From NCBI RefSeq assembly GCF_018131225.1, contig NZ_JAFCMM010000001.1, positions 1 through 64,000 of the forward strand: a stretch of DNA of 64,000 nt, read 5' to 3'. Numbering within the stretch: position 1 is the first letter of the stretch; each line of letters starts with the position of its first letter. Below are positions 9,532 through 18,116 of this stretch, one piece after another. The translations under genes were made by a program, and so were the position numbers. The notes below the pieces were generated by a model. That model worked only from the letters and a program-made list of their open reading frames with translations, had not been told where the DNA came from and made no database searches. Origin of the DNA: Bradyrhizobium sp. U87765 SZCCT0048 (GTDB taxonomy: Bacteria; Pseudomonadota; Alphaproteobacteria; Rhizobiales; Xanthobacteraceae).

Positions 9532-9552
9532 GCGGCCGGGGGAACCGGCCGC
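9532..9552. repeat. Perfect 8-bp inverted repeat upstream of coaD
   Basis: GCGGCCGG (9532-9539) and CCGGCCGC (9545-9552) are separated by five bases, 34 bp before the coaD start. No T-run follows on either strand, so it is not a standard terminator. It may be a leader hairpin or an operator. Otherwise nothing is seen between 9287 and 9586. Confidence 0.5.
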
Positions 9553-9586
9553 TTGCGGCTCCATCCGTGCCGGGTTACAGGGGGGG

Positions 9587-10084
9587 ATGCCGCGCATTGC
9601 CCTTTATCCGGGGTCGTTCGATCCCGTTTCCAACGGCCACGTCGACGTGGTCCGCCAGACCGTTCGGCTGGTCGACCGCCTGGTCGTCGCCATCGGTGTC
9701 CACCCCGGCAAGAAGCCGCTGTTCTCGACCGAGGAACGGCTGGACATGATCCGGGAGGTGTTCGCGCCGCTCGCCGCCGAGGCGGGCTGCCAGGTCGACT
9801 GCACCACCTTCGACGATCTCACGGTGACCGCCGCGAAGCGGGTGGGGGCCACGGTCCTGATCCGCGGCCTGCGCGACGGCATCGACATGGCCTATGAAAT
9901 GCAGATCGCCGGCATGAACCAGACCATGGCGCCGGACATCCAGACCGTATTTCTGCCGGCGTCGCCGCTGGTTCGCCCGATCACCGCCACGTTGGTGCGC
10001 CAGATCGCGGGCATGGGGGGCGATGTCTCGAGTTTCGTGCCCGCCATCGTGGCGTCACGCCTCAAGGCCAAGTTCGGCCGCTAG
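9587..10084 (+). CDS. coaD: Phosphopantetheine adenylyltransferase
   Basis: This 165-residue enzyme catalyses the fourth step of coenzyme A synthesis (4'-phosphopantetheine plus ATP to dephospho-CoA). It shows the nucleotidyltransferase motif [12 protein letters not shown] at the N-terminus, the [15 protein letters not shown] segment, and the C-terminal [10 protein letters not shown] motif (the family ISST-R). The length is typical. The ATG at 9587 directly follows a G-run; longer in-frame extensions are not conserved in character. An inverted repeat lies 34 bp upstream. Confidence 0.96.
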   Translation: MPRIALYPGSFDPVSNGHVDVVRQTVRLVDRLVVAIGVHPGKKPLFSTEERLDMIREVFAPLAAEAGCQVDCTTFDDLTVTAAKRVGATVLIRGLRDGIDMAYEMQIAGMNQTMAPDIQTVFLPASPLVRPITATLVRQIAGMGGDVSSFVPAIVASRLKAKFGR

Positions 10085-10191
10085 TGGCGGCTCGTCCATT
10101 TGCTGCCTGACGCCGGTTCCATCCGGCTTCACCCCGGGTGCCATTGCCTTCGCACCCGGTCCAACCGTTACCGAGCTTTTCTGGAGTTCCC

Positions 10192-10734
10192 ATGATCCGA
10201 ATTCTTGCCGTCCTGACTGCGCTGGTCTTTGCGGCGCCTGCGCTCGCCCAGTCGCTGCCTGCCGGTCTCGACAAGGCCAACGCCATCGTCATCGACACCA
10301 CGAAGGGGCGTATCGTCTTCAAGCTGCGGCCGGACCTCGCGCCGCAGCATGCCGAGCGCATCAAGCAACTGGCGCGCGACGGCTACTACAACAACGTTCC
10401 ATTCCACCGTGTGATCGAAGGCTTCATGGCCCAGACGGGCGATGGTCAGAAATTCAACGGCACCGGCGGTTCGAAGTATCCGGACCTGCAGGCTGAATTC
10501 TCCAGCGTGCCGTTCAAGCGCGGCATTGTCGGCATGGCGCGCGCCGCCTCGCTGAATTCGGCAAACTCGCAGTTCTTCATCATGTTCGCTGACGGTGCGT
10601 TCCTCAACGGCAAGTACACGGTTGTCGGCGAGGTCGTCTCGGGCATGGATGTCGTCGACAAGCTCAAGCGCGGTGAGCCGCCGGTCGATCCGGACAAGAT
10701 GGTCAAGGTCCAGGTCGCTTCGGACATCAAGTAG
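10192..10734 (+). CDS. Periplasmic cyclophilin-type peptidyl-prolyl isomerase
   Basis: This 180-residue protein has a cleavable signal peptide (MIRILAVLTALVFAAPALAQS) followed by a complete cyclophilin domain with [14 protein letters not shown] and NSQFFIMFAD. It catalyses prolyl cis-trans isomerisation, here in the periplasm. The ATG at 10192 has GGAG nine bases upstream; a longer in-frame start would spoil the signal peptide. It is the first of two tandem cyclophilins, with the cytoplasmic copy at 11171. Confidence 0.94.
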   Translation: MIRILAVLTALVFAAPALAQSLPAGLDKANAIVIDTTKGRIVFKLRPDLAPQHAERIKQLARDGYYNNVPFHRVIEGFMAQTGDGQKFNGTGGSKYPDLQAEFSSVPFKRGIVGMARAASLNSANSQFFIMFADGAFLNGKYTVVGEVVSGMDVVDKLKRGEPPVDPDKMVKVQVASDIK

Positions 10735-10742
10735 GAGCGGCC

Positions 10743-11195
10743 ATGACGCGGCGAACCGGACCTGCTGTTCTGTTCGCCGCTCTGATCGGCTTCACGGTGC
10801 TCGCGGCGACCTGTCGCGCGGGGGCCGAGGACGCCGGCGCCGAGGCGAAGATCGACTCCTTGAAGGAGTTGTTCGCGCATCTCGGCGGGTGCTGGAAATC
10901 ACCGACGTTGCCGCCCGGAGATCCGGGCATGCAGATCACGGTCCTCGTGACCTTCAAGCGCAACGGTGAGATCTTCGGCCAGCCGAAGATCACATATGAA
11001 TCGGAATACGCATCGGACGACGAGCGGCTGCTGTATCGCACCGCCGTCATGGAGACGCTGCAGCGCTGCTCGCCGATGCCGTTCACCGATGGACTTGGAA
11101 ATGCCGTAGCGGGTCGTCCGATACGGTTCAGGTTTGATGCAAGACGAACCAAATCAACCGAGAAGAGAACATGGCAGACAACGAGAACACTCTGA
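10743..11195 (+). CDS. Secreted protein with TonB/TolA C-terminal-like fold
   Basis: This 150-residue protein has an N-terminal signal sequence ending near TCRAGAED. The central segment ITVLVTFKRNGEIFGQPKI, followed by a helix and an LQRCSPMPF motif, resembles the TonB/TolA C-terminal domain (strand, helix, then a conserved RC-PFP region). Its role is unknown; a cell-envelope binding function is an inference. It starts 8 bp after the periplasmic cyclophilin stop, and its last 25 bp overlap the start of the cytoplasmic cyclophilin, so the three genes form a tight operon. Confidence 0.75.
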   Translation: MTRRTGPAVLFAALIGFTVLAATCRAGAEDAGAEAKIDSLKELFAHLGGCWKSPTLPPGDPGMQITVLVTFKRNGEIFGQPKITYESEYASDDERLLYRTAVMETLQRCSPMPFTDGLGNAVAGRPIRFRFDARRTKSTEKRTWQTTRTL

Positions 11196-11635
11196 TTCTG
11201 GAAACCACCCAGGGCCCGGTCACCATCGAGATGCGTCCCGATCTCGCGCCCGGTCACGTCGCGCGGATCAAGGAGCTGGTGCGCGAAGGCTTCTATGACG
11301 GCATCGTGTTCCACCGCGTCATCGAAGGCTTCATGGCCCAGACCGGCTGCCCGCACGGCACCGGCACCGGCGGTTCCGGCAAGAAGCTGACGGCGGAGTT
11401 CAACAAGGAGCCGCACGTGCGCGGCACCGCGTCGATGGCGCGCGCCGCCAACCCGGATTCCGGCGACAGCCAGTTCTTCATTTGCTTCGACGACGCCCGC
11501 TTCCTCGACGGCCAGTACACCGTCTGGGGCAAGGTGACCTCGGGCATGGAGAACGTCGACAAGATCAAGCGCGGCGAGCCGGTGCAGAATCCGGACAAGA
11601 TCGTGCGCGCCCACATGGCCGCCGACGCGACCTGA
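11171..11635 (+). CDS. ppiB: Cytoplasmic cyclophilin-type peptidyl-prolyl isomerase
   Basis: This 154-residue cyclophilin has no signal peptide. It has [24 protein letters not shown] and [22 protein letters not shown], the pattern of bacterial PpiB. It catalyses prolyl isomerisation in the cytoplasm. The ATG lies inside the end of the upstream gene (25-bp overlap) behind a GAGAAGAGAAC purine stretch, suggesting coupled translation. It is closely similar to the exported copy at 10192, pointing to an old duplication. Confidence 0.95.
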   Translation: MADNENTLILETTQGPVTIEMRPDLAPGHVARIKELVREGFYDGIVFHRVIEGFMAQTGCPHGTGTGGSGKKLTAEFNKEPHVRGTASMARAANPDSGDSQFFICFDDARFLDGQYTVWGKVTSGMENVDKIKRGEPVQNPDKIVRAHMAADAT

Positions 11636-11714
11636 TCGCCGACATGGGGCGCGGGACAACTCCCGCGCCTCGCGCCGGCCGCCGCCAGGGCCGCCGGCCT
11701 TTTGCGAACGGCTC

Positions 11715-12803
11715 ATGCGCACCGACCTCTTCGATTTCGACCTGCCGCCGGAACGGATCGCGCTGCGGCCCGCGAGCCCGCGCGACGCCGCGCGCCTGCT
11801 GGTGGTCGGCGCGGACGGACACTGGGACGACCGCATCGTCCGGGATCTTCCGGCCCTCCTGAAGGCGGGCGATCAGCTCGTCGTCAACGACACCAAAGTC
11901 ATCCCGGCCCAGCTCAGCGGCCGGCGGATCGGACGTGAGGCCGAGCCGCGCATCGAGGCGACGCTGATCAAGCGGCTCGACGGCGCGCGCTGGCAGGCGC
12001 TGGTCAAGCCGGCGAGAAAACTTCAGGTCGGCGACATCGTCCGCTTCGGCAACGAGGGACGGGTGTGCCTGCTCGGCAATCTCGATGCCACCGTCGAGCA
12101 CAAGGGCGACGCCGGCGAGATCACGCTCGCCTTTGCTTTCCACGGCGCCATTCTCGACCAGGCGATTGCCGAGGTCGGCGCGCCGCCGCTGCCGCCCTAC
12201 ATCGCGTCCAAGCGCGCGCCGGACGACCAGGACACGGCCGACTATCAGACCATGTTCGCTGCCCATGAGGGCGCGGTGGCGGCGCCGACCGCGGGGCTGC
12301 ATTTCACGCCGGCTCTCGAGGCCGCGCTGCGCGACCGCGGCGTCGGGCTGCAGCGCGTGACGCTGCATGTCGGCGCCGGCACGTTCCTGCCGGTCAAGGT
12401 CGACGACACCGCCGAACATCGCATGCATGCGGAGTGGGGCACGGTCTCGGCGGAGACCGCGGACGCGCTCAATGCCGCACGCGCGGCCGGCGGGCGCATC
12501 GTCGCGGTCGGCACCACGTCGCTGCGGCTGCTGGAGAGCGCCGCGCGCGCCGACGGCACCATCGCCCCGTTCGCCGACGACACCGCGATCTTCATCACGC
12601 CGGGCTACCGTTTTCGTGCGGTCGACGTGCTGATGACCAACTTTCACCTGCCACGCTCGACCCTGTTCATGCTGATTTCCGCGTTCGCCGGCCTCGATAC
12701 GATGAAGAGCGCCTATGCCCACGCCATCGCCGAGGGCTACCGCTTCTATTCCTATGGCGACGCATCGCTGCTGTTCCGGGCCGACGGCGGAGCCGCGTCA
12801 TGA
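11715..12803 (+). CDS. queA: tRNA preQ1(34) S-adenosylmethionine ribosyltransferase-isomerase
   Basis: This 362-residue enzyme transfers and isomerises the ribosyl part of SAM to preQ1 at tRNA position 34, giving epoxyqueuosine. Family features are the N-terminal [19 protein letters not shown], the [10 protein letters not shown] strand, [10 protein letters not shown], and the C-terminal YRF-SYGDA ending. The length is normal. Its TGA overlaps the ATG of tgt, so the two enzymes acting in sequence on the same tRNA are translationally coupled. Confidence 0.97.
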   Translation: MRTDLFDFDLPPERIALRPASPRDAARLLVVGADGHWDDRIVRDLPALLKAGDQLVVNDTKVIPAQLSGRRIGREAEPRIEATLIKRLDGARWQALVKPARKLQVGDIVRFGNEGRVCLLGNLDATVEHKGDAGEITLAFAFHGAILDQAIAEVGAPPLPPYIASKRAPDDQDTADYQTMFAAHEGAVAAPTAGLHFTPALEAALRDRGVGLQRVTLHVGAGTFLPVKVDDTAEHRMHAEWGTVSAETADALNAARAAGGRIVAVGTTSLRLLESAARADGTIAPFADDTAIFITPGYRFRAVDVLMTNFHLPRSTLFMLISAFAGLDTMKSAYAHAIAEGYRFYSYGDASLLFRADGGAAS

Positions 12804-13933
12804 CCGTTCCCAATCACTTCACCTTGCTGGGCCGCGACGGCGCGGCGCGCACCGGCACGCTGACGACGCCCCACGGTGTGGTGCGCACGCCAGCGTTCAT
12901 GCCGGTTGGCACCCAGGGCGCCATGAAGGGCGTGCACTGGCGCGATGTGCGCGAGGCCGGCGCCGACATTGTGCTCGGCAACACCTACCACCTGATGCTG
13001 CGCCCCACCGCCGAGCGCATCGCCGCCCTCGGCGGCCTGCAGCGCTTCACCGGCTGGGGCGGGCCGATGCTGACGGATTCCGGCGGTTTCCAGGTGATGT
13101 CGCTGGCGCAGCTGCGCAAGGTCGACGAGCGCGGTGTCGTGTTCCGTTCGCACATCGACGGCGCCAAGGTTGACCTGACGCCGGAGCGGGCCATCGAGGT
13201 GCAGCGCCTGTTCGGCTCCGACATCGCCATGCAGCTCGACGAGTGCGTGCGGCTGCCGGCCGAGCGCGCCGACATCGATCGCGCCATGCAGCTGTCGCTG
13301 CGCTGGGCCGAGCGCTGCAAGCGCGCCTTCGAGGGCGCGCCCGCGGGTCACATGCTGTTCGGGATCGTGCAGGGCGGCGATGTCGCCGAACTGCGCCGTG
13401 ACAGCGCCCGCGCGCTGGTCGATATCGGCTTCCACGGCTACGCCGTCGGGGGCCTTGCGGTCGGCGAGCCCCAGCAGGTGATGCTGGACATGATCGAGGC
13501 CTGCGAGCCGCTGCTGCCGCAGGACCGGCCGCGCTACCTCATGGGGGTCGGCACGCCCGACGACATCCTGCAGGCGACGGCGCGCGGCATCGACATGTTC
13601 GACTGCGTCATGCCGACCCGCAACGGCCGCCATGGCGTCGCGTTCACGCGGCGTGGTCCGGTCAACCTGCGCAACGCCCGCCATGCCGACGATCCGCGGC
13701 CGCTCGACGAGGAGAGCCCGTGGGCGCCGGCGCGGACCTATGCCCGCGCCTATCTGCATCACCTGATCAAGGCCGGCGAGACGCTGGGCGCGATGCTGCT
13801 GTCGGAAATCAACATCGCCTATTATCAGGCACTGACGGCGGGAATGCGCGACGCCATTGCGCGGGGCGGCTTTACCGCATTCGCCGAGCAGACGCGCGCC
13901 GATTGGGCCCGGGGTGACATTGCCCCGCGCTGA
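12800..13933 (+). CDS. tgt: tRNA-guanine transglycosylase, zinc ligands replaced
   Basis: This 377-residue enzyme exchanges guanine 34 for preQ1 in GUN-anticodon tRNAs. The general acid/base Asp93 (TDSGGFQVM), the QGG motif near 191, and the nucleophile region with Asp268 ([14 protein letters not shown]) are intact, so catalysis is plausible. However, the zinc site seen in E. coli/Zymomonas Tgt (CxCxxC plus a distal His) is absent. The aligned residues are Ser306, Trp308, Ala311 and Ile337. The start at 12800 overlaps the queA stop as ATGA. Loss of structural zinc without frame damage suggests the site has become dispensable in this lineage. Confidence 0.95.
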   Translation: MTVPNHFTLLGRDGAARTGTLTTPHGVVRTPAFMPVGTQGAMKGVHWRDVREAGADIVLGNTYHLMLRPTAERIAALGGLQRFTGWGGPMLTDSGGFQVMSLAQLRKVDERGVVFRSHIDGAKVDLTPERAIEVQRLFGSDIAMQLDECVRLPAERADIDRAMQLSLRWAERCKRAFEGAPAGHMLFGIVQGGDVAELRRDSARALVDIGFHGYAVGGLAVGEPQQVMLDMIEACEPLLPQDRPRYLMGVGTPDDILQATARGIDMFDCVMPTRNGRHGVAFTRRGPVNLRNARHADDPRPLDEESPWAPARTYARAYLHHLIKAGETLGAMLLSEINIAYYQALTAGMRDAIARGGFTAFAEQTRADWARGDIAPR

Positions 13934-13945
13934 CAGGCGCTGTGA

Positions 13946-13966
13946 CCGGCCGCGACGAGCGGCCGG
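13946..13966. terminator. Hairpin between convergent tgt and zinc-ribbon gene
   Basis: CCGGCCGC (13946-13953) and GCGGCCGG (13959-13966) form a perfect 8-bp stem with loop GACGA, 12 bp after the tgt stop. There is no U-run, so efficient intrinsic termination is uncertain. The arms are the same octamers as at 9532-9552, in the opposite order. Confidence 0.45.
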
Positions 13967-13980
13967 GCGATGGTGAATTT

Positions 13981-14196
13981 TCAGTTACAGGCGAAACGCG
14001 CCAACGCGTGCTTGGTGACGAACCCGTAGCCGCAAGTTTCGCACGTCCACAGATAGCTGACGACGTCTTCCGACAGGAAGGCCGAGGCCTCCGCCGCGAT
14101 CATCGAATCCGAACAGACCGCACAAGTGGGCAGATCGCGTTCGCGTGGAGCCGGACGGTGCGCGTTCGATGACATGATTTCAGCAAATGCTGGCAT
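13981..14196 (-). CDS. Small zinc-ribbon protein, unknown function
   Basis: This 71-residue protein has two Cys pairs, CAVC near residue 27 and CETC near 54, followed by GYGFVTKHA. This is a zinc-ribbon layout (CxxC-n-CxxC) that could bind zinc and nucleic acid or protein. The ATG at 14196 is chosen because AGGAG lies eight bases upstream; an in-frame extension upstream lacks a ribosome site. It is convergent with tgt and divergent from cysK. Its function is not known. Confidence 0.7.
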   Translation of the reverse strand: MPAFAEIMSSNAHRPAPRERDLPTCAVCSDSMIAAEASAFLSEDVVSYLWTCETCGYGFVTKHALARFACN

Positions 14197-14452
14197 CGTG
14201 GCTCTCCTCTGATCTGGAGCCGCCCGTATCTTACACCGAAACCTTTGACGCTGTCGCAACACAAATGCGTTGGTTTCAAGAAATCCGTTTTGCGCTGCAA
14301 TACCTTGCAGCACTTTGTCGCGCGCGAGGACATGCTCGCCTTCTTATGCGCGTGACGCTTGCGTGAAGCTGGCCGCGGATTCGACTTTGTCGCGAAACAT
14401 GCTCAAAATGAATGGAACGATCTGCCGCTCAATTTCAGCTCGGAGACTGCCC

Positions 14453-15430
14453 ATGGAAACGTCAGCGACCCCGTCTGCCTCGCACCGTCCCGGCCGAGGC
14501 CGCATCTACGACAGCATCGCGGACGCGTTCGGCGATACCCCCGTTGTCCGGCTGAACAAGCTGCCGCAGCAGCATGGCGTGAAGGCGACGATTCTCGCCA
14601 AGCTGGAATACTTCAATCCCGCCGCCAGCGTGAAGGACCGGATCGGTTCGGCGATGGTCTCCGCAATGGAAAAGGCCGGGGTGATCAAGCCGGACACCGT
14701 GCTGATCGAACCGACCTCCGGCAATACCGGCATCGCGCTGGCATTCGTGGCTGCTGCGAAGGGGTACCGGTTGAAGCTCGTGATGCCGGAATCGATGTCG
14801 ATCGAGCGGCGCAAGATGCTGGCGTTTCTCGGTGCCGAACTCGTGCTGACCCCTGCCGCGCAGGGCATGAAGGGGGCGATCGCCAAGGCCGAGGAACTGC
14901 TGCAGACCACGCCGAACTCGGTGATGCCGCAGCAATTCAAGAACCTTGCCAATCCGGAGGTCCATCGCCGCACCACCGCGGAGGAAATCTGGAACGACAC
15001 CAGCGGCAACATCGACATCTTCGTGGCCGGCGTCGGCACGGGCGGCACCATCACCGGCGTCGGGCAGGTGCTGAAACCCCGCAAGCCGTCGTTGCGGGTG
15101 GTCGCGGTCGAGCCGGAGGAGAGCCCGGTGCTGTCCGGTGGCCAGCATACGCCTCACAAGATCCAGGGCATCGGCGCCGGTTTCGTGCCTGACATCCTCG
15201 ATCGCGCGGTGATCGACGAGATCGTCAAGGTCAACAGCGCGACCGCCATCGAGACCTCGCGGGCGCTGGCCCGCAACGAGGGCATTGCCGGCGGCATTTC
15301 CTCGGGCGCGGCGATCGCCGCGGCCATCGAACTCGGCAAGCGGCCGGAGAACGCCGGCAAGACCATCCTTGCGATCGTGCCGTCGTTCTCGGAACGTTAT
15401 CTCTCGACGGCGCTGTTCGAAGGCATCTGA
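14453..15430 (+). CDS. cysK: Cysteine synthase A (O-acetylserine sulfhydrylase)
   Basis: This 325-residue PLP enzyme makes cysteine from O-acetylserine and sulfide. The PLP lysine is Lys61 in [11 protein letters not shown]. The substrate loop PTSGNTGI, the phosphate-binding GTGGTITG and the C-terminal [10 protein letters not shown] are all as in CysK. The ATG at 14453 follows GGAG; a longer open frame upstream has no cysteine-synthase character. It is followed after 5 bp by an M20 hydrolase on the same strand. The 256 bp upstream, divergent from the zinc-ribbon gene, show no recognisable riboswitch. Confidence 0.96.
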   Translation: METSATPSASHRPGRGRIYDSIADAFGDTPVVRLNKLPQQHGVKATILAKLEYFNPAASVKDRIGSAMVSAMEKAGVIKPDTVLIEPTSGNTGIALAFVAAAKGYRLKLVMPESMSIERRKMLAFLGAELVLTPAAQGMKGAIAKAEELLQTTPNSVMPQQFKNLANPEVHRRTTAEEIWNDTSGNIDIFVAGVGTGGTITGVGQVLKPRKPSLRVVAVEPEESPVLSGGQHTPHKIQGIGAGFVPDILDRAVIDEIVKVNSATAIETSRALARNEGIAGGISSGAAIAAAIELGKRPENAGKTILAIVPSFSERYLSTALFEGI

Positions 15431-15435
15431 CGCTG

Positions 15436-16710
15436 ATGGCAATCGCGCAGGCGCAGCGGATCCTCGAAGCGGTGGACGCCCGCTTCGCGGAGCAGATCGC
15501 GACAACCATCGCGTTCACGTCCATTCCCAGCACGCGCGGCGCCGAGGCGCCGTGCCAGGACATGTTCGGCGACCTGATGCGAGCGCGGGGCTATGAGGTC
15601 GACGACTGGACCATCCGGGCCGAAGATCTCAGGGACCTGCGCGACTACGGGCCGGTGGAGACCGATTTTTCACGGGCGCGCACCGTGGTCGGCACCTATC
15701 GGCCGGCGACCGCGAAGGGGCGCTCGCTGATCCTGCAGGGCCACTGCGACGTCGTGCCGGCGGGGCCGCTGGAGATGTGGACGACGCCGCCGTTCGCGCC
15801 GCAGGTGCGCGACGGCTGGCTCTATGGCCGCGGCGCCGCGGACATGAAGTCGGGAACGCTCGCAGCCCTTTACGCCCTCGATGCCATTCGGCACGCCGGG
15901 CTGGCGCCGACCGCGCGCATCCATCTGCAGTCGGTGATCGAGGAGGAGAGCACCGGGCTCGGTGCACTGTCGACCGTGCAGCGTGGCTACCGCGCCGACG
16001 CCTGCCTGATCCCGGAGCCGACAGGCGGTGCGCTGGTGCGCGCCCAGGTCGGGGTGATCTGGTTCCGCATCAAGGTGCGGGGGCGCCCGGCTCATGTGTT
16101 CGAGGCCGGCGTCGGCGCCAACGCCATCAAGGCGGCGATGGACCTGATCCGGGCGCTCGAGGGGCTGGAGGCCGACTGGAACGCACGCGCGGCGGACGAT
16201 CCGCATTTCAGCGGCGTCAGGCACCCGCTGAACTTCAACCCCGGCATCATCAAGGGCGGCGACTGGGCGTCCAGCGTGCCGTCGTGGTGTGACCTCGATT
16301 GCCGGATCGCGATCCTGCCGGGCTGGAGGCTCGCTGATTGTCAGAAAGAGATTGAGGCCTGTGTCGCGGCGGCGGCGAAGGCTCATCCATTCCTCGCGGA
16401 CAATCCACCCGAGGTCGTGTGGTCGGGCTTCCTGTCGGAAGGCTTCACACTCGCGCCCGGCAGCGAGGCCGAGGCGGCGCTGCGACGGGCCTACGGCGAC
16501 GTCTATGGCGGCGATCTGCCGGATCTGAGCTTCACCGCGATCACCGACACCCGCTACTACGCCCATCACGGCATTCCCTGCCTGTGCTTCGGCGCGACGG
16601 CCAAGCGCATGCACGGCTTCGACGAGTGTGTCGAGCTGGAATCGCTGCGCAAGACCACGCGGGCGATTGCGCTGTTCGTCGCGGACTGGTGCGGCGTGGA
16701 GAGCCTCTGA
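15436..16710 (+). CDS. ArgE/DapE-family (M20) deacylase
   Basis: This 424-residue protein belongs to the M20 di-zinc hydrolase family. Metal and catalytic motifs are visible: GHCDVVPAG (first His-x-Asp), GRGAADMKSG (bridging Asp), IEEESTG (catalytic Glu pair), and the distal FGA-AKRMHGFDE with a metal-binding His. A dimerisation/lid insert (about 200-320) contains RGRPAHVFEAG. Members remove acyl groups from amino acids or peptides. The true substrate is unknown. The gene begins 5 bp after cysK, so the two are probably co-transcribed, and a link to acylated amino-acid turnover is an inference. Confidence 0.9.
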   Translation: MAIAQAQRILEAVDARFAEQIATTIAFTSIPSTRGAEAPCQDMFGDLMRARGYEVDDWTIRAEDLRDLRDYGPVETDFSRARTVVGTYRPATAKGRSLILQGHCDVVPAGPLEMWTTPPFAPQVRDGWLYGRGAADMKSGTLAALYALDAIRHAGLAPTARIHLQSVIEEESTGLGALSTVQRGYRADACLIPEPTGGALVRAQVGVIWFRIKVRGRPAHVFEAGVGANAIKAAMDLIRALEGLEADWNARAADDPHFSGVRHPLNFNPGIIKGGDWASSVPSWCDLDCRIAILPGWRLADCQKEIEACVAAAAKAHPFLADNPPEVVWSGFLSEGFTLAPGSEAEAALRRAYGDVYGGDLPDLSFTAITDTRYYAHHGIPCLCFGATAKRMHGFDECVELESLRKTTRAIALFVADWCGVESL

Positions 16711-16863
16711 ATTCAGCGCGTCCGCGTGGGTCCGGTGCAGGCGAGGTGGTGCGACATTCGCACCGGGCGGTTGCCACGGCTTTGACATGATCGCCGGACA
16801 CAGATGATGTCGTGATCGGCCATCGTGGCCGATCCTTCAGGCCGGCAGAAGGAGGATTGCAAC

Positions 16864-16908
16864 ATGACAGATCTTGTTCACGTCGCCCTCCGAGGCGTCG
16901 CCGGCTAG
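16864..16908 (+). CDS. Mini-ORF upstream of rsgA, possible leader peptide
   Basis: A 14-codon frame (MTDLVHVALRGVAG) is preceded by AAGGAGG eight bases before its ATG, the best ribosome site in the neighbourhood. It ends 17 bp before the rsgA ATG and is in another frame. It might couple ribosome loading to rsgA, or the region may have suffered a frameshift. No function is claimed. Confidence 0.35.
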   Translation: MTDLVHVALRGVAG

Positions 16909-16925
16909 GCTTGTCTTCAGCCTTC

Positions 16926-18038
16926 ATGTCGGCGGCGGAATTGCCAACCGACCTGAAGGACATATTTCCCTTGATCCATCTTTTTGGCTGGTCTGACCAA
17001 GACGGTCAGGCCTTCGCGCCCTATGCGGCGCTGGGTTACGTGCCGGGACGCGTCGTCGTCCAGCAGCGTGGCCTTTCTACGCTCGTCACCGACCATGGCG
17101 AGCTTCTGGCGCGGCTGTCCGGACGCCTCGTGCACGAGGCGGAGGAGGGCGGCCATCCTGTCGTCGGCGACTGGGTCGCCGCCGCGCCGCGGCCCGCAGA
17201 AGGCTCGGCGACGATCCACGCGCTGCTGCCGCGCCGCACGAGCTTCGTGCGCAAGGCCGCGGACTCGCTGCAGACCGTGCAGGTGGTCGCGGCCAACGTC
17301 GACGTCGCTTTCCTGGCGACGTCGATGAACGCCGACTTCAACCTGCGGCGGCTCGAGCGTTATCTCGCAGCCGCCTGGCAGAGCGGCGCCCGACCCGTGA
17401 TCGTGCTGACCAAGGCGGATCTGTGCGCAACGCCGGACGTCATGATTGCGGATGCCGCAGCCGTGGCGTTCGGCGTGCCGGTGCTCGCGGTGTCGGCATT
17501 GACGGGCGAGGGGATGGCGGATCTCGCGGCGCACCTCCGGCCCGGCGAAACCTGCGTGCTGGTCGGCTCGTCCGGCGCGGGCAAATCGACCCTCGTCAAC
17601 GCGCTCGCGGGGGCCGAGCGGATGGCCACGGCGGCGATCCGCGCGGACGATGCGCGTGGCCGCCACACCACGACCCATCGCGAGCTGGTGCGGTTGCCCG
17701 GCGGCGCGCTGATCCTCGACACGCCGGGCATGCGCGAACTCGGCCTGATGGATGCGGACGACGGTCTCGGCCATGCGTTCGAGGACATCGAGGCGCTGGC
17801 GCAGGCCTGTCGCTTCGCCGACTGCCATCACGGCGACGAGCCTGGCTGTGCGGTTCGCGGGGCGCTTGCAGCCGGAACGCTGGAGGAGGCGCGCTGGCGC
17901 AGCTTCCAGAAGCTGCAACGCGAGCTCGCCCATCTCGAGCGCAAGGACGATCGCGTCGCGCGCGCGGCCCAACGCCGGCAATGGGCCGTGATCAACAAAG
18001 CGCAGCGTGCGGCGCGCAAGCGCCGCGACGACTGGTAG
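16926..18038 (+). CDS. rsgA: Ribosome small-subunit-dependent GTPase RsgA
   Basis: This 370-residue circularly permuted GTPase acts in late 30S maturation. After an OB-fold region (about 40-110) the motifs run in permuted order: TKAD (G4), SALTGEG (G5), GSSGAGKSTLVNAL (P-loop), GRHTTTHREL (switch), DTPGMREL (G3). A zinc knuckle (CRFADCHHGDEPGC) and a basic tail follow. ATG 16926 is the first credible start; its own ribosome site is weak, but a mini-ORF with a strong one lies just upstream. Longer in-frame extensions are Arg-rich and unconvincing. Confidence 0.95.
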   Translation: MSAAELPTDLKDIFPLIHLFGWSDQDGQAFAPYAALGYVPGRVVVQQRGLSTLVTDHGELLARLSGRLVHEAEEGGHPVVGDWVAAAPRPAEGSATIHALLPRRTSFVRKAADSLQTVQVVAANVDVAFLATSMNADFNLRRLERYLAAAWQSGARPVIVLTKADLCATPDVMIADAAAVAFGVPVLAVSALTGEGMADLAAHLRPGETCVLVGSSGAGKSTLVNALAGAERMATAAIRADDARGRHTTTHRELVRLPGGALILDTPGMRELGLMDADDGLGHAFEDIEALAQACRFADCHHGDEPGCAVRGALAAGTLEEARWRSFQKLQRELAHLERKDDRVARAAQRRQWAVINKAQRAARKRRDDW

Positions 18039-18060
18039 GCCGACAACCCCGTCATGGGCC

Positions 18061-18085
18061 TGGGCGGTGCAGCGTGCGCCGCCCA
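18061..18085. terminator. Hairpin between convergent rsgA and P450 gene
   Basis: TGGGCGG (18061-18067) pairs with CCGCCCA (18079-18085) around an 11-nt loop, in the 78-bp gap between two convergent genes. It lacks a U-run. It may act as a weak bidirectional terminator. Confidence 0.45.
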
Positions 18086-18116
18086 CGGCATCAGCGTCGG
18101 GCCTGAGCGTCGGACC

